A stretch of DNA of 64,000 nucleotides from Isoalcanivorax indicus (GTDB lineage Bacteria; Pseudomonadota; Gammaproteobacteria; Pseudomonadales; Alcanivoracaceae), in contig NZ_QGMP01000002.1 of NCBI RefSeq assembly GCF_003259185.1, positions 62,001 to 126,000 of the forward strand. Reading direction: 5' to 3'. This document shows, one piece after another, positions 1 through 7,303 of this stretch. The stretch's first letter is position 1. Each line of letters begins with the position of its first letter. The notes below the pieces were generated by a model. It searched no databases, was not told the origin of the DNA, and was given only the letters and a program-made list of their open reading frames with translations. The translations under genes were made by a program, and so were the position numbers.

Positions 1-1144
1 CGTTCACCTCTTCGACAAGCGACCAACTGGTGCCTTCTACCCTGACAAGATCGAAAGTCTCATTGAAGAGCAGAAACTCCCCCAGCTTGAAGAACAAGAC
101 ACCATCGTGCGTGGCGATATGCTCGGCTGGCGGCAAGGCCGCACTGCCGCGAACCGGATCGATCTGGCCGAACACCGCCACCGGAAAACCATACGGCTCA
201 CCGCTCGCGCTGAGCACCGGCTCCACGGTGCCCGCCCCCGCGCCGCCGGGCTGGTAGCGCCACAAGGTGGCCTGTTCCTCATCGATGCCGATGACCAGAT
301 ACTGGCTGCCGTCTGCCAGGGGCGACCCCAGCGGCTGGACACTGGTTACCTCTTCCAACACCGCACCGCCAGCGTTGACGGCCCCGACCACATCCAGCGC
401 CACATCAAGGCGCAGCAGCCTGTTGTTGTTGCCGGTATCGACCACCAGATAGCCGCCTCCGGCCGCAGCGCCGGCGTCCAGCACCGTGGCAACCGGCTCG
501 TGGTCAGCATCCATTTCCAGGGGCGCCACCTGGCCACCATCGCCCACCGAGATCTGCAACCAGTCATCCAGCCGGCGATAAAGAATCAGGGTGCCGAGGG
601 CATCATTCAGGTCGAACTGGAAAAAGGCGCCCTGCTGGAACGGAATCCCCCCCGGTGCAGACGAGACGCTGACCGGCGAGGGCATGGGTACGCCGGTATC
701 GGTGCTCACACGCTGGTAGCCGAGACTTTCCGACAACGGCGGAAAATGATTCATGCCATCCCCGTAAAAGACTTGCACAACGCGGAAATCAGCAATGCCA
801 CCATCGACGGTGATCGTGGCCTCATGAATCGGGAAAACAAGTCGCTCGTAATCGAAGTTCGGACCTGTCAGGCCCTCCGCCAGGCCAGCGTCAACCAGCA
901 GGGGCGATGCCGGATTCTGCGGATCCACGGCATACAACCCTTCACTGCCTTCAATGGCGACGGTGTAGTACAGGTAATCCTGGTTGTCTGCGTCCCCGGC
1001 CAGACCACTGAGCACCGGCAGGGTATCGCCCCCCTGGCCACCTCCACCGCTCGGCCCGCCGCTCCCGTCGCCCGAACCACCACCGCCGCAAGCCACCAGC
1101 GCGCCCGCCGCAGCCATGATGCTCAGAAAAGCTATCCGTTTCAT
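1..1144 (-). CDS. Putative secreted lipoprotein, 3' end outside window
   Basis: The gene begins at an ATG at 1144 and runs off the left edge, so 381 codons are visible without a stop. AGGAG lies 8 bases upstream of the start. The N-terminus is a lipoprotein signal peptide with lipobox LVAC (Cys19), followed by a Gly/Ser-rich linker. The rest is an acidic, low-lysine extracytoplasmic protein with short repeating strand-like segments of the kind seen in beta-propeller or NHL-like proteins; that fold is only a guess. I do not recognise the family. It is probably anchored to the outer membrane by its lipid. The upstream gap (1145-1249) holds two CCCC-N4-GGG(G) palindromes that may be regulatory. 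Confidence 0.8.
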   Translation of the reverse strand, partial: MKRIAFLSIMAAAGALVACGGGGSGDGSGGPSGGGGQGGDTLPVLSGLAGDADNQDYLYYTVAIEGSEGLYAVDPQNPASPLLVDAGLAEGLTGPNFDYERLVFPIHEATITVDGGIADFRVVQVFYGDGMNHFPPLSESLGYQRVSTDTGVPMPSPVSVSSAPGGIPFQQGAFFQFDLNDALGTLILYRRLDDWLQISVGDGGQVAPLEMDADHEPVATVLDAGAAAGGGYLVVDTGNNNRLLRLDVALDVVGAVNAGGAVLEEVTSVQPLGSPLADGSQYLVIGIDEEQATLWRYQPGGAGAGTVEPVLSASGEPYGFPVAVFGQIDPVRGSAALPPAEHIATHDGVLFFKLGEFLLFNETFDLVRVEGTSWSLVEEVN

Positions 1145-1202
1145 TATCCTGACTCCTGATTGGAAAGCTCCAATCTACGGAGATCAGGGGTTAAACACCT
1201 AT

Positions 1203-1229
1203 CCCCCTACTGGGCTACCCCGACAGGGG
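1203..1229. promoter_or_regulatory. Two adjacent CCCC-N4-GGG(G) inverted repeats
   Basis: CCCC-TACT-GGG (1204-1214) and CCCC-GACA-GGGG (1218-1229) lie about 60-85 bases upstream of the lipoprotein start. The second repeat, with its flank CTACCCC, resembles a palindrome at 6905-6919 next to the LuxR-type regulator gene. This looks like an operator. Which protein binds it is not shown by the sequence. Confidence 0.3.
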
Positions 1230-1249
1230 AGACGGATTCACCCGCCGCG

Positions 1250-1717
1250 TCACTGCTCATCCACGAGTAACGACACGCCGTAGGCACAGGGTGCAATATC
1301 GCAACTGGCCATTCTCACCACCACGGTCACCTGCATGTCCCTGACCGGTGTGTATTCCACAATCGGCACATCGTCGGGCAACAGGTCACTGGTGAGTGTG
1401 CTGCCATCGTGGTCAAGCAGCAGCAGGTCCAGATCGTCACAATCCATGTCACAGACGGCATAGAAAACATGGTTGACCCCTGCCCGAATCCGGAACGGAA
1501 TCCGGTCTTCTCCGCCGTGACCCAGGGCGCCGTAGCGAGGCGCGCCCAGCATCACATAGCCTTCATCCGCGAAGAACCGCGCGCCTTCTTCCAGCTGCAA
1601 CTGGACAATGCGATCAATACGGTCGGACGCAGATACCGCGCCAGTCCCCGCTATGGCGATGACCGCCATCATGCCCAGGCCGGTCTTCATCATGGCTGCT
1701 TTCATCACTGCTCTCAT
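1250..1717 (-). CDS. Small secreted protein of unknown function
   Basis: About 155 residues from the ATG at 1717, which is preceded by AGAGG; ATGs at 1765 and 1705 are possible alternatives. A signal peptide (hydrophobic stretch GMMAVIAIAGTGAVSA) ends near Ala-Ser-Ala. The mature part is acidic and has two Cys pairs, CDMDC and CDIAPC, which suggests disulfide bonds in the periplasm or outside the cell. A run of Asp/Leu residues sits mid-protein. It resembles the small pre-peptidase-type beta domains of secreted proteins, but I cannot assign a family. It is a single gene between the lipoprotein and the nuclease/PDZ gene on the same strand. Confidence 0.7.
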   Translation of the reverse strand: MRAVMKAAMMKTGLGMMAVIAIAGTGAVSASDRIDRIVQLQLEEGARFFADEGYVMLGAPRYGALGHGGEDRIPFRIRAGVNHVFYAVCDMDCDDLDLLLLDHDGSTLTSDLLPDDVPIVEYTPVRDMQVTVVVRMASCDIAPCAYGVSLLVDEQ

Positions 1718-1815
1718 CGCTCGAGGCCTCTGGTTGTCTGTCGTGTCTTGTTTTGCCGCGCCCACCGAACCCGCCCGGTCATGCCTGAGGGGGACACGGT
1801 GAATCAGATAAACAT

Positions 1816-2694
1816 CTATGAAGACTGGAGGCCTTCCCGGGGCGGCGGCACACGGCGACGTGGCGCCTGATCCGTTGCCAGCTCGATGTCGTGTTCCTCG
1901 CCATCCTGCCAGACACGCAGCCGGGCCTTTTTACCGGCTTCCGTTGCACTGACCAGTTCCAGATAGTGCATCGGTGACGACGGCGTTTCGCCATTCACCG
2001 ACAACAGCAAGGCGGCCGCCGCCAGACCCTGCTCTGCCGCCGCCCCGGTCACATCCGTCACCAGCAGCCCCTCTTTGTCAGGCAGAGACAGGGCGGCGCG
2101 CAGCTCATCCGTCACGGCACTGACGGTTACCCCCAGGGCCGTCACGAGTTCATCGTCCAGGCCGCGGTAATCAATCTCGGCCGCCGCATCCAGTACCTTC
2201 GGGGCAACATGAATACTGGCACCGGCACGCACCGCCAGGGCCAGCGCGTCACTGGGACGGCTGTCGATACGTACCGGCGCCTCACGCCCGGCCACGTCCA
2301 GCTCCAGCATGCCGAGAAAGGCCCCGCCCACCAGATCATCCACGAACACACGTCGCAGCGTCGCATCGAGCGCGCCGAACACATTGCCGAACAGGTCGTG
2401 GGTCATGGGTCGGGGAAATCGCTGCCCGCGCAGGCCGAGGGCGATGGCCTGCGCTTCGGCATGGCCGATGAAGATGGGAATAACGCGGTTGGCCCCGGGT
2501 TCGCGCAGCAGGACGACCGGCGAACCATCAAACGCCATGCCCAACGTGGCGATCTCGACTTCCACCAGTGCGTCCGGATTGATGTCGCGGGGTGCGGCCT
2601 GCAGCGAACAGGCCATCAGCAGCACGAGCAGGCCCAGCAGGGCGGGGACGACTCCAGCCTGGCGCGACGCGGGCGCCTCCGCTATCCGTTCCAT
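1816..2694 (-). CDS. Exported bifunctional nuclease (BFN/DUF151) domain protein with C-terminal PDZ domain
   Basis: 292 residues from the ATG at 2694, chosen because GGGAG precedes it; an in-frame start at 2766 has no such site. Residues about 10-34 form a signal peptide ending LLMACSLQA, which could be a lipobox (LMAC) or a standard cleavage site. Residues about 43-175 match the BFN/DUF151 family: VEIATLGM, the VIPIFIGHAEAQAIA stretch, and the RPSDALALAVRAGA motif. A PDZ-like domain follows (LLVTDVTGAAAEQGL, then LLSVNGE), about residues 205-275. BFN proteins are usually short and cytosolic, so an exported version carrying PDZ is unusual. The activity, if retained, would be periplasmic; that is inference. 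Confidence 0.8.
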   Translation of the reverse strand: MERIAEAPASRQAGVVPALLGLLVLLMACSLQAAPRDINPDALVEVEIATLGMAFDGSPVVLLREPGANRVIPIFIGHAEAQAIALGLRGQRFPRPMTHDLFGNVFGALDATLRRVFVDDLVGGAFLGMLELDVAGREAPVRIDSRPSDALALAVRAGASIHVAPKVLDAAAEIDYRGLDDELVTALGVTVSAVTDELRAALSLPDKEGLLVTDVTGAAAEQGLAAAALLLSVNGETPSSPMHYLELVSATEAGKKARLRVWQDGEEHDIELATDQAPRRRVPPPREGLQSS

Positions 2695-2784
2695 CACGGC
2701 ACTCCCAAGGGTCAGCGTTACACAGGATACTGAGCCCCCATGGTCCCCCCGGTGCCGGGGAATCACAAGTACCGCCCGGGCGTC

Positions 2785-3129
2785 TCAGATATCCAGTTCA
2801 CGCACCGGACGCACTTCAATGCTGCCGACGCGCGCTGGCGGGATGCCTTCGGCAATGCGCAGGGCGGCCTCCAGGCTGTCGGCCTCCACCAGATAAAACC
2901 CGGTAAGCTGCTCCTTGGTTTCAGCGAAGGGGCCATCGGTCACGGTGGACTTGCCCTGACGCACACGCACCGTCACCGCTGTGCTGACCGGCGCCAGCGC
3001 TTCGGCCGCCACCATCGCCCCACTGCCCGCGATCGCTTCTGCGTAGGCGTGGCACTCAGCATCTTCCGGGCTGTCCGGCTGGCTGTGCAGTTGTGTTTCG
3101 TCGGCGTACACCAGGCACAGGTATTTCAT
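2785..3129 (-). CDS. DGPF/YCII-related domain protein of the ECF42 operon
   Basis: 114 residues of the YciI-related (PF03795) family. The N-terminus MKYLCLVYADE and the signature TDGPFAETKEQLTGFYLVE are both intact. The family adopts a small ferredoxin-like fold. Members of this type are coded next to ECF42 sigma factors, where their biochemical role is unsettled. It is the last gene of a three-gene operon, 12 bases after the sigma gene stop. No anti-sigma factor or membrane protein is present, which fits ECF42, where control is thought to act through the sigma factor's own C-terminal extension. Confidence 0.93.
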   Translation of the reverse strand: MKYLCLVYADETQLHSQPDSPEDAECHAYAEAIAGSGAMVAAEALAPVSTAVTVRVRQGKSTVTDGPFAETKEQLTGFYLVEADSLEAALRIAEGIPPARVGSIEVRPVRELDI

Positions 3130-3141
3130 CTCGTCCCCTCA

Positions 3142-4392
3142 TCAACCCGTTTCAGACGCAAGCGCCTCCAGTCGGCGCCTCAGGAATGCCCGTTCGACCT
3201 CCTGGCGCGACAACGAGAGCGCTTGCTTGTAGGCGGCACGCGCCTCGTCATCGCAGCCCTGACGGCGCCACAGATCGGCCCGGGCCGCATGCATCAGACT
3301 GTAATCCGTCAGCTGCCCGGCAGCCAGTATCTCATCCATCAGCGCCAGCCCGGCGGCGGGGCCATCGCGCATGGCCACCGCCACGGCGCGGTTCAGTGCC
3401 ACCACCGGCGACGGCGCCACCCGCATCAGCACATCATAGAGACCGACGATCTGCGGCCAGTCCGTGTCGGCCGCCGAGGGCGCCTCACCATGTACCGCGG
3501 CAATCGCCGCCTGCAGGGTATAGGGGCCAAACCGTCGCGAGCGCAGCGCCTCTTCAGTCAGGCGTCCACCCTCGGCAATCAGCGCAGCATCCCAGCGGCG
3601 ACGATCCTGATCTTCCAGCAAGACCGGCATCCCGTCGCCGTCCATGCGTGCCTCGCGGCGTGCCTCGTTGATCAGCATCAGCCCGAGCAGCCCCGACACT
3701 TCAGGCTCAGGCAGCAGTTCATGCAGCAGGCGTCCCAGACGAATCGCTTCCGTGGACAGATCCGTGCGCAGCAGGGCGTCGCCACTACTGGCGTAATAGC
3801 CTTCGTTGAACACCAGATAGATAACCCGCAATACCGCATCCAGCCGCTCGGCCAGTTCGCCGCGCTCGGGGACGGCATAGGGGATGTCGGCATCCCGGAT
3901 ACGTTGCTTGGCGCGCACAATGCGCTGCGCCAGCGTCGGCGTGCCCACCAGAAAGGCCCGGGCGATGTCCTCGGTGGTCAGGTCACAGACTTCCCGCAAC
4001 GTCAGCGCCACCTGCGCATCTTCCGGCAGCGCCGGGTGGCAGCAGGTAAAGATCAGGCGCAGGCGGTCATCCTGCACCGGATCATCCAGATCCAGCTCGT
4101 TGTCCTCGCCCTCAAGGCGAATCGCCAGCTCACGCAGCGACGCGTCGAAGCGGACCCGGCGGCGCAGGCGGTCGATGGCCTTGAAACGCCCTGCGGAGAC
4201 CAGCCAGGCGCGCGGCTTGTCCGGCACACCGTCACGCGGCCACTGCTCCACCGCCGCGATAAAGGCGTCCTGCAGGGCCTCCTCGGCCAAGTCAAAATCA
4301 CCCAGCAAACGAATCAGGGTCGCCAGCACACGACGCGACTCGTCGCGGTAGACGCGGCTGATAATCGCTGAGCAGTCACTCCTGTCAGTCAA
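3142..4392 (-). CDS. ECF42-type RNA polymerase sigma factor with C-terminal helical extension
   Basis: 416 residues. The start is TTG at 4392, preceded by GAGAGG; no better ATG/GTG lies before the conserved sigma-2 region, and the start overlaps the end of the upstream gene by 8 bases. Sigma region 2 (LLGDFDLAEEALQDAFIAA, then KPRAWLVSAGRFKAIDRLRRR) spans about residues 20-75. Region 4 (LTLREVCDLTTEDIARAFLV, then LAQRIVRAKQRI) spans about 130-170. The remaining ~245 residues are helical, with TPR-like spacing (RADLWRRQGCDDEARAAYKQAL), as expected for ECF42. A typical ECF factor is about 180-200 residues. The partner proteins are the flanking DGPF proteins. Confidence 0.93.
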   Translation of the reverse strand: MTDRSDCSAIISRVYRDESRRVLATLIRLLGDFDLAEEALQDAFIAAVEQWPRDGVPDKPRAWLVSAGRFKAIDRLRRRVRFDASLRELAIRLEGEDNELDLDDPVQDDRLRLIFTCCHPALPEDAQVALTLREVCDLTTEDIARAFLVGTPTLAQRIVRAKQRIRDADIPYAVPERGELAERLDAVLRVIYLVFNEGYYASSGDALLRTDLSTEAIRLGRLLHELLPEPEVSGLLGLMLINEARREARMDGDGMPVLLEDQDRRRWDAALIAEGGRLTEEALRSRRFGPYTLQAAIAAVHGEAPSAADTDWPQIVGLYDVLMRVAPSPVVALNRAVAVAMRDGPAAGLALMDEILAAGQLTDYSLMHAARADLWRRQGCDDEARAAYKQALSLSRQEVERAFLRRRLEALASETG

Positions 4393-4759
4393 GGTATTCC
4401 CTCTCGCTGCGCGGCACCGGGCGCACCGGACGCACCTCTACCGTGCCCCCTTCGGCAAAGGGTACCCGGCTTGCCACGCGAATGGCGTCGTTCAGATCAC
4501 GCGCCTCGATCAGCAGAAAGCCGGACAGTATCGCGCCACCGGACAGCAGCGGGCCCGGTATGACGTGGTAGCGGCCTTGCTGCACCCGCACCGATGCGGT
4601 CGAAGCGGCGTCATCCAGTGCTTCTGCCGCCAGATAATGCCGTGAAGCCCGCACCACGTCATCACAGACGAGATGCGCCACTGCGACGGCCTCCGCGCCG
4701 CACGCGGGCAGCACACAGGGCTGGCGCAACGCGCCGTATATCAGACACAGATACTGCAT
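4385..4759 (-). CDS. Degenerate DGPF/YCII-like protein upstream of ECF42 sigma gene
   Basis: 124 residues from the ATG at 4759 (GGGAG 6 bases upstream). The N-terminus MQYLCLIYG and the C-terminal block GFLLIEARDLNDAIRVASR match the DGPF protein at 2785-3129, as does the VEVRPVRP ending. The signature DGPFAETKE has become PGPLLSGGA, so the defining Asp and the downstream polar residues are gone. The segment after the N-terminus is also shorter and Ala/Cys-rich. It overlaps the sigma gene start by 8 bases, implying translational coupling. It is either a diverged non-catalytic partner or a decaying paralogue; the intact frame and ribosome site favour a working gene. Confidence 0.8.
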   Translation of the reverse strand: MQYLCLIYGALRQPCVLPACGAEAVAVAHLVCDDVVRASRHYLAAEALDDAASTASVRVQQGRYHVIPGPLLSGGAILSGFLLIEARDLNDAIRVASRVPFAEGGTVEVRPVRPVPRSEREYLD

Positions 4760-4881
4760 GATCGCTCCCGAACACCTGAACCTGACTTCTGGTCGCGCGA
4801 CCACCCGGTGCTATCGACATATTCCGGCGTACATTTTCTGCACAAACGCCTACAGGCCCGGGTTTGTCGACGCCACGGGCA

Positions 4882-4897
4882 TGTGATAGAAGTCACA
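4882..4897. promoter_or_regulatory. Perfect Crp/Vfr-type binding palindrome
   Basis: TGTGATAGAAGTCACA matches the consensus TGTGA-N6-TCACA at all ten defined bases, and the flanks (A before, T after) extend the symmetry. It lies 38 bases before the hydrolase start at 4935 and about 125 bases before the divergent ECF42 operon start at 4759, so it could serve either. I see no strong -35/-10 pair beside it. Confidence 0.7.
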
Positions 4898-4934
4898 TTA
4901 ATAAATAAAGCAATGACTCTCCGGGGAAGACACC

Positions 4935-5723
4935 ATGACGACAGCTGCCCAGACGGCCCGTGACGCCGCGACGCTGGTGGTCGATCGCATTGACGGCCCG
5001 CAGCCGCAGGCAACGCTTGTGCTGGTTCACGGCTGGTGCTGCCGACGGCACTACTGGCAGGCGCAGGTGGAGGCCCTGCGCGGCGACTACCCGATGTGGG
5101 TGGTGGACCTGCCCGGCCATGGCGACAGCCCGGCCAGCGCCGCGCACGGGATCGATACCCTCGCCGCCACGCTGGTGGAGGCCTTGCAGCGCGACCTCAA
5201 CGGGCCGCTGGTCCTGGTTGGCCACTCCATGGGCGGCGCCGTGGCCCTGGAAGCCGCCGCCCGCCTTGGCGATCAGGCCCGCGGGGTGATCCTGATCGAC
5301 ACCTTTGTGATCGATTATGGCGGCCTGGATGCCGCCACGCAGGAAAGCATCCATGCGCCGTTTCGTGCCGATTTCGCGGCCGCCATGGCTGATCTGATCG
5401 ACAATACCAGCACGGCCCTCACCCCGGCAGCGCTGAAAACGCGCCTGAAGACAGAGATGGCCAGCGCAGACCCGGCACTGGCCCTGCCCCTGTGGGCCTC
5501 GCTACTGGCCTGGCAACCGGACACTCTGGCGACGCTGCATTGCCCGGTCCATGCCATCAACGGCAGCCTGATTCCGGACAGCGCCAGGGCGCGCTGTGCC
5601 CCCCACCTCCACGAGGTCGTGGTGCCGGACACCGGGCATTTTTTGCAGATGGAGGTGCCCGATCGCGTCACGGCCCTGCTGCGTGCGGCGCTGGCCCGGA
5701 TCGCTCCGGGAGACGCCGCATGA
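4935..5723 (+). CDS. Alpha/beta hydrolase
   Basis: 262 residues of the alpha/beta-hydrolase fold without a signal peptide. The oxyanion region is LVLVHGWCCRRHYW (about 28-41), the nucleophile elbow is GHSMGG, and the catalytic His lies in PDTGHFLQ near the C-terminus. The acid residue is probably in the AINGSLIPDSA segment. GGGGAAG precedes the ATG. The stop overlaps the LuxR-type regulator start (ATGA), so the two form an operon, and a Crp/Vfr-like site lies upstream. The substrate cannot be read from the sequence; a cytosolic esterase or a C-C hydrolase are both possible. Confidence 0.88.
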   Translation: MTTAAQTARDAATLVVDRIDGPQPQATLVLVHGWCCRRHYWQAQVEALRGDYPMWVVDLPGHGDSPASAAHGIDTLAATLVEALQRDLNGPLVLVGHSMGGAVALEAAARLGDQARGVILIDTFVIDYGGLDAATQESIHAPFRADFAAAMADLIDNTSTALTPAALKTRLKTEMASADPALALPLWASLLAWQPDTLATLHCPVHAINGSLIPDSARARCAPHLHEVVVPDTGHFLQMEVPDRVTALLRAALARIAPGDAA

Positions 5724-6889
5724 ACAGGCTGCACGGCAGGCCCGCACAGCGGCTGTCGACCGGTCAGCCGCAACTGCTGGACAGCCTGTACCGAACCGCT
5801 GCCGAGCCGGAGCACTGGGAGCAGGTGCTGCATGGACTGGTCGACGCTCTGGACGCGCGCTCCGCACGCCTGCTGGTGATGGATCGCAGGGCCGCCTCGG
5901 TGCAGACCGGCGTGGTCATCAACCACTGCGCGCAGTACTACCAGCAGTATGTCGATCATTTCGTCAATCTGTGCCCATGGCGCCCCGAACTGGCGCAGAA
6001 ACCCCCCGGGCAGCTTTACAGCACCTATCTGGATTTTTCCTGCCGCCAGCCGGATTTTCTCAAGTCTCGCTTCTTCAACGAATGGGCCCGCCCCCAGGGC
6101 ATTCATCACGGCATGCTGGGCACCGTTTACCAGGATGCCGACTGCACGGTGCAGCTGTTGATTCAGCGCAGCGACGGCCCGGGTCATTTTACCCGGGAAG
6201 AAACCCGGGCCATGAACACCCTGGTACCCCATCTGCAGCATGTCTGCGCCCTGCGACGCCTGTATGAAAACAACCAGTTGCGCTCCGGCGCCATCGTCCG
6301 CTCCGCCGAAGACCTGGCCAGCCCGTTCCTGCTGCTGGATGCCGCGCAAAAAGTGGTTTACGCCAGCCCCCGCGCCGAGGCCCTGATTCGCGCCAGCAGC
6401 GTGATGCACCTGCAGCAGGATCGCCTGCGCCTGTGCACCTCCGCCAGCCAGCAGCATTTCCAGGCCGCCTGTGCCGAGGCCGCCAAGGTGCCGGAGGGTC
6501 CAGCCGACACGTCACCGCCGCTGCGCCTCCATTGCCCGGAACAGGGCGATATCTGGCTGCGCGTCATGCCGGTACAGGGCGACGACACACCACTGCTGTT
6601 CACCCCGCGCCGCGCCTTTGTGGCCGTTCAGCTGCAACAGGCGGACCAGCGCCCCCGCATCGCAGCAGCGTCGCTGCAACACCTGTTCGATCTGACACCC
6701 ACCGAAGCGGACATCGCCGTCAGGCTCGCCAACGGCGACACCGTGCAGCGCATCGCCGAGGCCACCCGGACCCGGGACAGCACGGTGCGCACGCACCTCA
6801 AGCACCTGTTTCTGAAAACCGGCACGCACAGCCAGGCTGACCTGGTGCGCTGCGTCCTCACCAGCCCGGCCTGCCGCCGGTCACTCTGA
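5720..6889 (+). CDS. LuxR-family transcriptional regulator
   Basis: 389 residues. The start at 5720 overlaps the hydrolase stop as ATGA; an upstream in-frame start at 5492 would run through the hydrolase and is rejected. The first ~200 residues form a GAF/PAS-like sensory region (YQQYVDHFVNLCPWRPEL, then FTREETRAMNTLVPHLQHV). A second PAS-like segment follows (PFLLLDAAQKVVYASPRAE). The C-terminal LuxR helix-turn-helix is clear: FDLTPTEADIAVRLANG, then RDSTVRTHLKHLFLKTGTHSQADLVR. There is no receiver domain with a phosphorylatable Asp and no obvious autoinducer pocket. It probably controls its own operon or nearby genes in response to a metabolite; that is inference. Confidence 0.9.
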   Translation: MNRLHGRPAQRLSTGQPQLLDSLYRTAAEPEHWEQVLHGLVDALDARSARLLVMDRRAASVQTGVVINHCAQYYQQYVDHFVNLCPWRPELAQKPPGQLYSTYLDFSCRQPDFLKSRFFNEWARPQGIHHGMLGTVYQDADCTVQLLIQRSDGPGHFTREETRAMNTLVPHLQHVCALRRLYENNQLRSGAIVRSAEDLASPFLLLDAAQKVVYASPRAEALIRASSVMHLQQDRLRLCTSASQQHFQAACAEAAKVPEGPADTSPPLRLHCPEQGDIWLRVMPVQGDDTPLLFTPRRAFVAVQLQQADQRPRIAAASLQHLFDLTPTEADIAVRLANGDTVQRIAEATRTRDSTVRTHLKHLFLKTGTHSQADLVRCVLTSPACRRSL

Positions 6890-6904
6890 CCCCCATCAAC
6901 ATGT

Positions 6905-6922
6905 CTACCCCATTTGGGGGAC
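6905..6922. promoter_or_regulatory. CCCC-ATTT-GGGG palindrome between the LuxR gene and the sigma-2-like gene
   Basis: CTACCCCATTTGGGGGAC lies 16 bases after the LuxR gene stop and about 50 bases before the next gene. It has the same arrangement as CTACCCC-GACA-GGGG at 1216-1229. A zinc-finger-free dimeric helix-turn-helix protein such as the neighbouring LuxR regulator would be a reasonable binder, but this is not demonstrated. Confidence 0.35.
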
Positions 6923-6969
6923 GACACGCCGCGCACCATCGGCGAGGCTCCATGCAGAGGGCATGACGC

Positions 6970-7272
6970 ATGAGCCGTATGGGGTCACACATCAACTGGG
7001 CATCGCTGGTTTTCGGGTCGGCGCACAAGTCCCGTGTGCGCGCACTGTGCCGTCGCATGCTGGGCAACGATCCGTTACGGGTCGAGGATGCCACCGATTT
7101 CGTGCTGCGCGAGCTGGCCCGCGACAACTGGATCCGCTGTCGCGACTTCCAGGGCAAGGCCAAGCCCGATACCTGGCTGTATCTGCTGGCGGTACAACTG
7201 GTTCGGGAATACGCGCAAACCCTGCACCACCCCCCGGGCATGACCACAGCGCATGGCCCCCGCCCCGGATAA
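6970..7272 (+). CDS. Small sigma-70 region 2-like protein
   Basis: 100 residues; AGAGG precedes the ATG by about 9 bases. Residues about 22-85 follow the pattern of sigma region 2 of ECF factors: RALCRRMLGNDPL, an acidic VEDATDFVL helix, then RDFQGKAKPDTWLYLLAVQL, which mirrors the usual RF-G-----TWLY-IA-N motif. There is no region 4 and no DNA-binding helix-turn-helix. The protein ends naturally after HHPPGM and a short tail. It may be a free-standing core-RNA-polymerase-binding module, or the remnant of a sigma factor. It shares the strand with the LuxR gene but has its own ribosome site. Confidence 0.6.
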   Translation: MSRMGSHINWASLVFGSAHKSRVRALCRRMLGNDPLRVEDATDFVLRELARDNWIRCRDFQGKAKPDTWLYLLAVQLVREYAQTLHHPPGMTTAHGPRPG

Positions 7273-7303
7273 CCCGGTATCGACAGCCTGTCACGGTGTC
7301 AGA

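Noticed and set aside
107-1159. 350-residue plus-strand frame over the lipoprotein gene
   Set aside because: It is antisense to the lipoprotein with signal peptide and ribosome site; the product has no recognisable features and is rich in Arg, Gln and His, as expected for a shadow frame of GC-rich coding DNA.
2740-4371. 543-residue plus-strand frame opposite the ECF42 sigma gene
   Set aside because: It is a shadow of the sigma gene; the composition is His/Gln/Arg-rich and no motif is present.
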